Part shown: positions 59,124 to 64,000 of the stretch, in pieces
Numbering within the stretch: the stretch's first letter is position 1
Layout of the letters: each line of letters begins with the position of its first letter
Assembly: GCA_963693085.1 (NCBI GenBank)
Contig: OY856411.1
Coordinates: forward strand, 1,350,293,550-1,350,357,549
Reading direction: 5' to 3'
Origin: Alisma plantago-aquatica
Lineage: Eukaryota > Streptophyta > Magnoliopsida > Alismatales > Alismataceae
Length of the DNA: 64,000 nucleotides
Translations under genes and position numbers: made by a program
The notes under the pieces: generated by a model
Told to the model about the DNA's origin: nothing
The model's input: only the letters and a program-made list of their open reading frames with translations
Database searches by the model: none

Positions 59124-62100
59124 TGTAACATACCAGATCTAGAACCCTACCCTAAAACTTTGACCTTTTGGGTTTTTCCAAACAAGGTTGAGGTTAGAGT
59201 GAACCTAATAATCTAATGTATGAAAAATGTAATCTAATATGTCATATAATTTATTTGGTGATAATAAGATGATAAATAACCTAATTGGATGCATAATGAA
59301 GTTAATGGGCCTCTAATGGGCCAGATGACAAAACTCATGTAAGAAAGTCTTTAAAGTGGAAATAAACTTCAAATTTGTAATCTACACATCAAAATAAGCC
59401 TACATGTCAATTTTCATTTAATTTGGACCCCTTGAAATAATATGGTAAGTTAGGAGAGAGAAATTGTCTAAAAGGTGTAATAAATATAATTAATGATTCC
59501 AAAAGAGGAAAATAATGTTAGATTTGTGATCTACATAATAAATATAGCCTTTGGGTGAATTTTCATCTAATTTGGAGAAAGTTTGCTTAAAAGGTAAAAT
59601 CAGGAGAGAGAAAATATGTAGAACCTTCAAAATATTAAATAAATGCTCAAACAACTCCAAAATGTAAAATTTATAGCAAATTCGTATTCAACCCATTATG
59701 TATGACTTATGGATGAAGTTTCACCTAATTTGGTTAATCCATGTGTCATTAATGAACTCAGAGAGAGAAACAAAGAATATATTAATTAATGCATCCAAAG
59801 TTGTCAAAAGTGAAATATAATTGGAGAATCGAAATCTACATGTTTAACTTAACTCGCGTGTCAAGTTTGGTTTAATTTGAATAAGTTTTGAACTCTTAAA
59901 AGAGGAAAGAGAAAAAGGAATATAATGTATAAATGTCACATTACTATTTTGTCAATTTCATATAGTTTCCTTCTATTTTAGTTGTCACGCTTGCTTTCCC
60001 AGATTTCGGCCTTCTTTGTGATCGTTAGATTTTGATCTGATGGTGTGCGAGTTGTCTCCTACCTCGAGTAGGAGACGCGGGCCAGCTACAGTGCTGCGGC
60101 CTTGGTAAATCGTGAATATCTCGTGTGTTTCTCGATCTTTTCGCACGATTTTTCTTCAGTTGTGTTCACGAGAAGTTTCCGCACATGTAGATGGTTAGCT
60201 TGTTTCCTTTCTTGAAGGATTCGGGAAATACCCAATCCTTATGGGACTGTACTTCCACGGTCCTTTACCAAGACAAGTATCTATGACCCTCTACTATATA
60301 TAACGCTGCTCCCACCTCCGCCCAACCTTGTAGAGTTCTCCTCATCTCTCAATTTCCCTACATGTTCTGTCCTTGCCTCCCGATGATAAAGTCTTAGTTT
60401 CTTTGTTGCGGCGCGACTCTGAGTATCTCGGAGATGCCTGGAGCCGAATTGGCAACCGAGGTGAGTTCGAGAGAGTATTCCCTTCCTTCCTGTATTTCTA
60501 TTTTCTCATATCATTAGCTATTTCGGATTCGCCCAATTTTTCCACCGCTGCAGCTACTCTATGTATCGCAGCCATGGAGCAGCTGCGAAGGGGATGAATC
60601 CCCCGTTTGTTTCTCAGTTTTACCCCTGTTGTTTCCTTTTCTTTTGCGTTTCATTGGTAAGGGTATTTTGGTACTTTGACTTTGGCTTTCTTGGTCTCTG
60701 ACGAGTTGGGTTAGCTGTTGACCACACGACTTGGTCGTAGCTGATTGGGCAAAGTCAACGGGCTGGCCAACCTTCTCTCCTATCTCTCTCGCAATCTCAT
60801 TCTGACGTGGCTTTTTGGGTTTTTTTGATTGGTCAAAATTCTAAAATCAGAAAATAAATACTCGTTGGAATCAGAAAAATAAGTTCTAACAAATGGAATA
60901 AGTTTTGATAACTAAATCCAATGATTAATAACATGTGTTTTCCATGGATCTAATTAATTAAGAATTAACTTGTAAAAGTCATAACTAATTATATATAAGA
61001 CAGAAAATACAATAAAATATGTTTTGGACTCCTAATAACATATACTAAAATATGGCACGGTTTTGGAAACCTAATTCACATAATGGTAAAAAGGTGGTTT
61101 TTAGGGTTTCGATAATGTACATGAAATTGATACAAATCTACTTATATGCTAATAGGTGCTTTGGAAGCCTAGGCTTGGACCTAGAAGTGACTTTGGATCT
61201 GTTTGACTCTAAAGTTGAGGTATGTTGCATCTCCGATTATTCTTCTTGAGCAATTATCCTATTTTTGTCTTACTTTTGGTCCTATGGACATTAGCCTACA
61301 CATTTTCTTGCTCTTTTGAAATCATGCTTCATGTGAAGTATCTTATTTATTATTGATCTTATGATCATGGATATTCTCTTAGAATCTTATCTTGTTGCCT
61401 TGGTGCAAGTTGGACTTTTGATATTATATGCCCACTGTGATGTAGATTCTTACTTGTTGATATATGCCCACTATGATGTGGATGTTTATATGTTTGTGTT
61501 TTCCATTGTGTGATGACAACATTATTTATTCTGACTATACTTTCTACTTGCCTCTACATTATACATGCTATGTGATTCAGTAGCACTAGAGTAGTGTAAT
61601 TACATTAGTTTTGGGGCAGTATTCCCCTATTATTTATTTGGAGGGTGGCAGTATACCATTCCTCTGTAAATCGAGTGTGGCAGTAATCCATGCTCAAATT
61701 TTATATTTTTGGGAGATTGGCAGTATTCCTTTCTCTATCAGGTTCAAGTTTGTGCTTGGCCACCTTTGGGTTATATTGTTCTAGGGCTATGCTTATCTCA
61801 CATGCATGCAGGTTAGTGATGTGGATCATGGGGTGTGTGCCCTACTTTCTTTATGTGCCAGTATTGTACATTCTTTATTGTTTTGTTTTATGGCAAGTAT
61901 CACTTTTGTTATGATCTTTTCTCTTGATACCCATTTGGGTGGTCCTTATCTCTTGCATGGGAAGCCTTTTACATTTGATGTCCTTTATATCCTTATATTT
62001 CTCAAAGTTTCTTTTTAGTATGCACATACCAGCCTTTGCTGATGTATCCTGTTGTTTCTCTTTTGTTGGGGTATGCTTCCAACCCTAGGTGGAGGACATG

Positions 62101-62394
62101 GATGGCTTGACATGTGGACCCAGACTTAGATTATAAATTTAAAGCTTGGAGACAATCTTGAGGTGGTTTATATTTCCTCTACATGGATCCTTATGATGTA
62201 AGTTTGTAACCCTTTGTTTTATAATTGAATATAGTCGTGTTTTTATTCCGCTGCTATACTTTGGTCTATTGATTACCATTATATAAAGATTTGAAAATTT
62301 TACACCCACTCCATCATACCTTCTGAGTGTGTTTGGACTGGAGGATTTATTGTTCAAATTTTTTGTAAGGAAGTGTTTTCTCTTCTTTACAACA
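59124..62394 (+). repeat. 5' LTR of the non-autonomous plus-strand element
   Basis: TGTAACATACCAG to CTTTACAACA. A TATA box, TATATATAA, lies at 60295-60303. No gene seen; the 74-70 codon frames (60373-60597, 61690-62018) are unplaced. Confidence 0.85.
60295..60303 (+). promoter_or_regulatory. Putative LTR TATA box
   Basis: TATATATAA in a C/T-rich context with CTCCCACCTCCGCCC just downstream, typical of a plant LTR promoter. Confidence 0.55.
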
Positions 62395-62408
62395 TGGTAT
62401 CAGAGCCC
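62395..62408 (+). promoter_or_regulatory. Primer binding site, initiator-Met tRNA
   Basis: TGGTATCAGAGCCC directly after the LTR end ACAACA. Confidence 0.9.
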
Positions 62409-63065
62409 ATGGTAGTCAGAATCGACTATTTAAATTTTGTCTCCCTATAGAACCTTTGACTTAGATAGTTGCCTCTAAGTGAGATGTTGACCCTAGATTT
62501 GATCAATGATGATCTTTTGAGCAATAAGGTTTGTTTTGAGGATGAGAATATGTTAGGAGATATTAATATGGAAATATTGTGACTTGGTTTCGCATTGAAT
62601 TTTGGCCAACTATTTGTTTTCACTTCGCAATGTTTCCTATCTCCAAATATTATTTTCATTATACTACTATACGTACAAAAATTTTCTCGGATTTATCTAT
62701 GTTTCTTGAACTAAGTCACAATGAAGAGAAACTCTAGTTTGAGTAGAATCTAACCCTAGTTTTATGACTAGGAATGATATAATGGTGTAGTTGACCTACC
62801 CTATGACTTTTTGGATGTTCATTTAGGGTTGATAGGTTAGTGACACGAGGACCTAAAATCTCAACCCTAGATGGTGACTTTAGTTGGATACATGAGAAAT
62901 ACTAATCTCTAAAAAAAACTTTCACAACTGAGAGATGTGGGTAGCTCTAAAAGTTGTTTAGTTTGACTGGTTAGGTTGAACCCTTTAAGGGGTGGAGTGT
63001 AGTTGGTTGTTGATGATTGGATGTTTTGATTTTGAGGATGAAATCTTTTTTAAGGGGTGGAGTGA
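62409..63065 (+). other. Internal region without genes, ending in a polypurine tract
   Basis: No frame of note. The end GAGGATGAAATC then TTTTTTAAGGGGTGGAGTGA resembles the 3' end of gypsy interiors just before TGTAAC LTRs. Confidence 0.75.
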
Positions 63066-63381
63066 TGTAACATACTAGATCTAGAACCCTACCCTAAAAC
63101 TTTGACCTTTTGGTTTTTTCCAAACAAGGTTGAGGTTCGAGTGAACCTAATAATCTAATGTATGAAAAATGTAATCTAATATGTCATATAATTTATTTGG
63201 TGATAATAAGATGATAAATAACCTAATTGGATGCATAATGAAGTTAATGGGCCTCTAATGGGCAATATGACAAAACTCATGTAAGAAAGTCTTAAAAGTG
63301 GAAATAAACTTCAAATTCATAATCAACACATCAAAATAAGCCTACATGTCAATTTTCATTTAATTTGGACAACCTTGAAAT
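63066..63381 (+). repeat. 3' LTR, truncated after about 316 bp
   Basis: Matches 59124 onward up to CCTTGAAATAA, then switches to gypsy pol. The break marks a deletion or recombination junction. Confidence 0.85.
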
Positions 63382-64000
63382 AAAGACGGTTGCACCACGC
63401 AAATGGTCAAAGAGATCATCAATCCTCGACAGAGGGTACTTATTCTTTATTGTTACTTTATTGAGTTGTCTGTAGTCGATGCACAACCGCATTGACCCAT
63501 CTTTCTTTTTAACAAACAAGACCGGAGCACCCCAAGGTGAAGTGCTCGGTCGGATAAAACCCTTCTCAAGTAACTCTTGAAGCTGTTTCTTGAGTTCTGC
63601 CATCTCGGCAGGCGCCATCCTATACGGAGTCTGGGCTATGGGTTTCGTATCTAGGATCAGATTGATTTCAAAATCAATCTCCCGAGGTGGTGGTATACCA
63701 GGAAGTTCTTCAGGAAACACATCCTCGAATTCCCTGACTATGTGAACTTCAGCAGGATTGGACGTTTCCTTGGTAACATCTACCACATGGGCTAAGAATG
63801 CATAACATCCTTGCCTCAACAACTTATCAGCAACCATAGCTGACACAAGACAGGTGGGCAGAATATTTCTTTCTCCTTGAAAGATCCATGTGTTGCTTTC
63901 ATCAGCAAACACAGCCAACTTGGACTCACAATCCAAGACAACTCTATACCTTTCTAAGGTATCCATCCCGAGGATTATATCAAATCCTTGCATATCAAGC
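63382..64000 (-). CDS. Ty3/gypsy Pol fragment: protease end and N-terminal reverse transcriptase (partial)
   Basis: Open minus-strand frame entering from the right edge. [20 protein letters not shown] is the end of the aspartic protease. A linker leads to [59 protein letters not shown] and [20 protein letters not shown] through [13 protein letters not shown], the classic start of the gypsy RT. It stops at 63382, before the YVDD catalytic centre, at the junction with the truncated LTR. The residues after GATVF in the frame come from LTR sequence. Upstream sequence lies outside the window, so its family link to the left gypsy element is unproven. Confidence 0.9.

Larger units (their letters stand above)
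59124..63381 (+). mobile_element. Non-autonomous gypsy-type element, large LTR and tiny interior
   Basis: The 5' LTR 59124-62394 (3271 bp) is followed at once by a Met-tRNA primer site. Then come 671 bp of non-coding DNA, a polypurine tract (TTTTTTAAGGGGTGGAGTG) and the first ~316 bp of a 3' LTR. The 3' LTR breaks off at about 63381 against gypsy pol sequence. The two LTR starts (59124 and 63066) are nearly identical over their shared length. The left target-side sequence is CTATG (59119-59123); the right copy is lost. Confidence 0.85.

Overview
The window is nuclear DNA from a seed plant, most likely an angiosperm with a large repeat-rich genome. It holds spliced coding sequence with GT-AG introns, a nuclear gene for a plastid-type 16S rRNA methyltransferase, Ty1/copia and Ty3/gypsy retrotransposons primed by initiator-Met tRNA, L1 and RTE-like LINEs, and short DNA transposons. 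The species cannot be told from the sequence. There are no operons, ribosome binding sites, CRISPR arrays, rRNA genes or tRNA genes.

Only one host gene can be supported: RSMG/GidB, minus strand, 35287 down to 14183. Seven exons with consistent splice phases join to a 927-nt coding sequence (308 aa). It encodes a predicted organelle-targeted homologue of RsmG, the 16S rRNA (guanine-N7) methyltransferase. Three introns are very long (5.9, 5.1 and 8.7 kb). They are filled with copia LTR fragments, a decayed copia pol gene, a MULE-like element with a 9-bp target duplication, two LINE remnants, a SINE-like scrap and small inverted-terminus DNA elements.

The left flank (1-13800) is transposon-derived. 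It starts with the 5' end of a minus-strand Ty3/gypsy element: an open gag frame to the window edge, a Met-tRNA primer site and a 4.1-kb LTR. This abuts an older element with two related LTRs (5372-8281), followed by poorly identifiable repeat-derived DNA.

The right flank (35536-64000) is a nest of retrotransposons. A minus-strand copia element (36327-58953) carries a 5.7-kb solo LTR of a gypsy-type family (38479-55952, target duplication TTAAG). That solo LTR is itself split by a non-coding element with 4.5-kb LTRs (42049-53788, target duplication GTTTG), which resembles the large retrotransposon derivatives (LARDs). To the right lie a copia LTR fragment, a second non-coding element with a 3.3-kb LTR and only 0.67 kb of internal DNA, and a gypsy protease/reverse-transcriptase fragment running off the edge.

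The most unusual signal is shared by several LTR families that otherwise look different. Each carries its own array of short CG-centred words in palindromic or opposed orientation (TATCGNNC with GNNCGATA; AAACGGTCTT palindromes; ACACGTCGTGT; GTCGAGTT with AACTCGAC). In the LARD-like element the opposed arrays lie downstream of the LTR TATA box and could fold into a long hairpin in the transcript leader.
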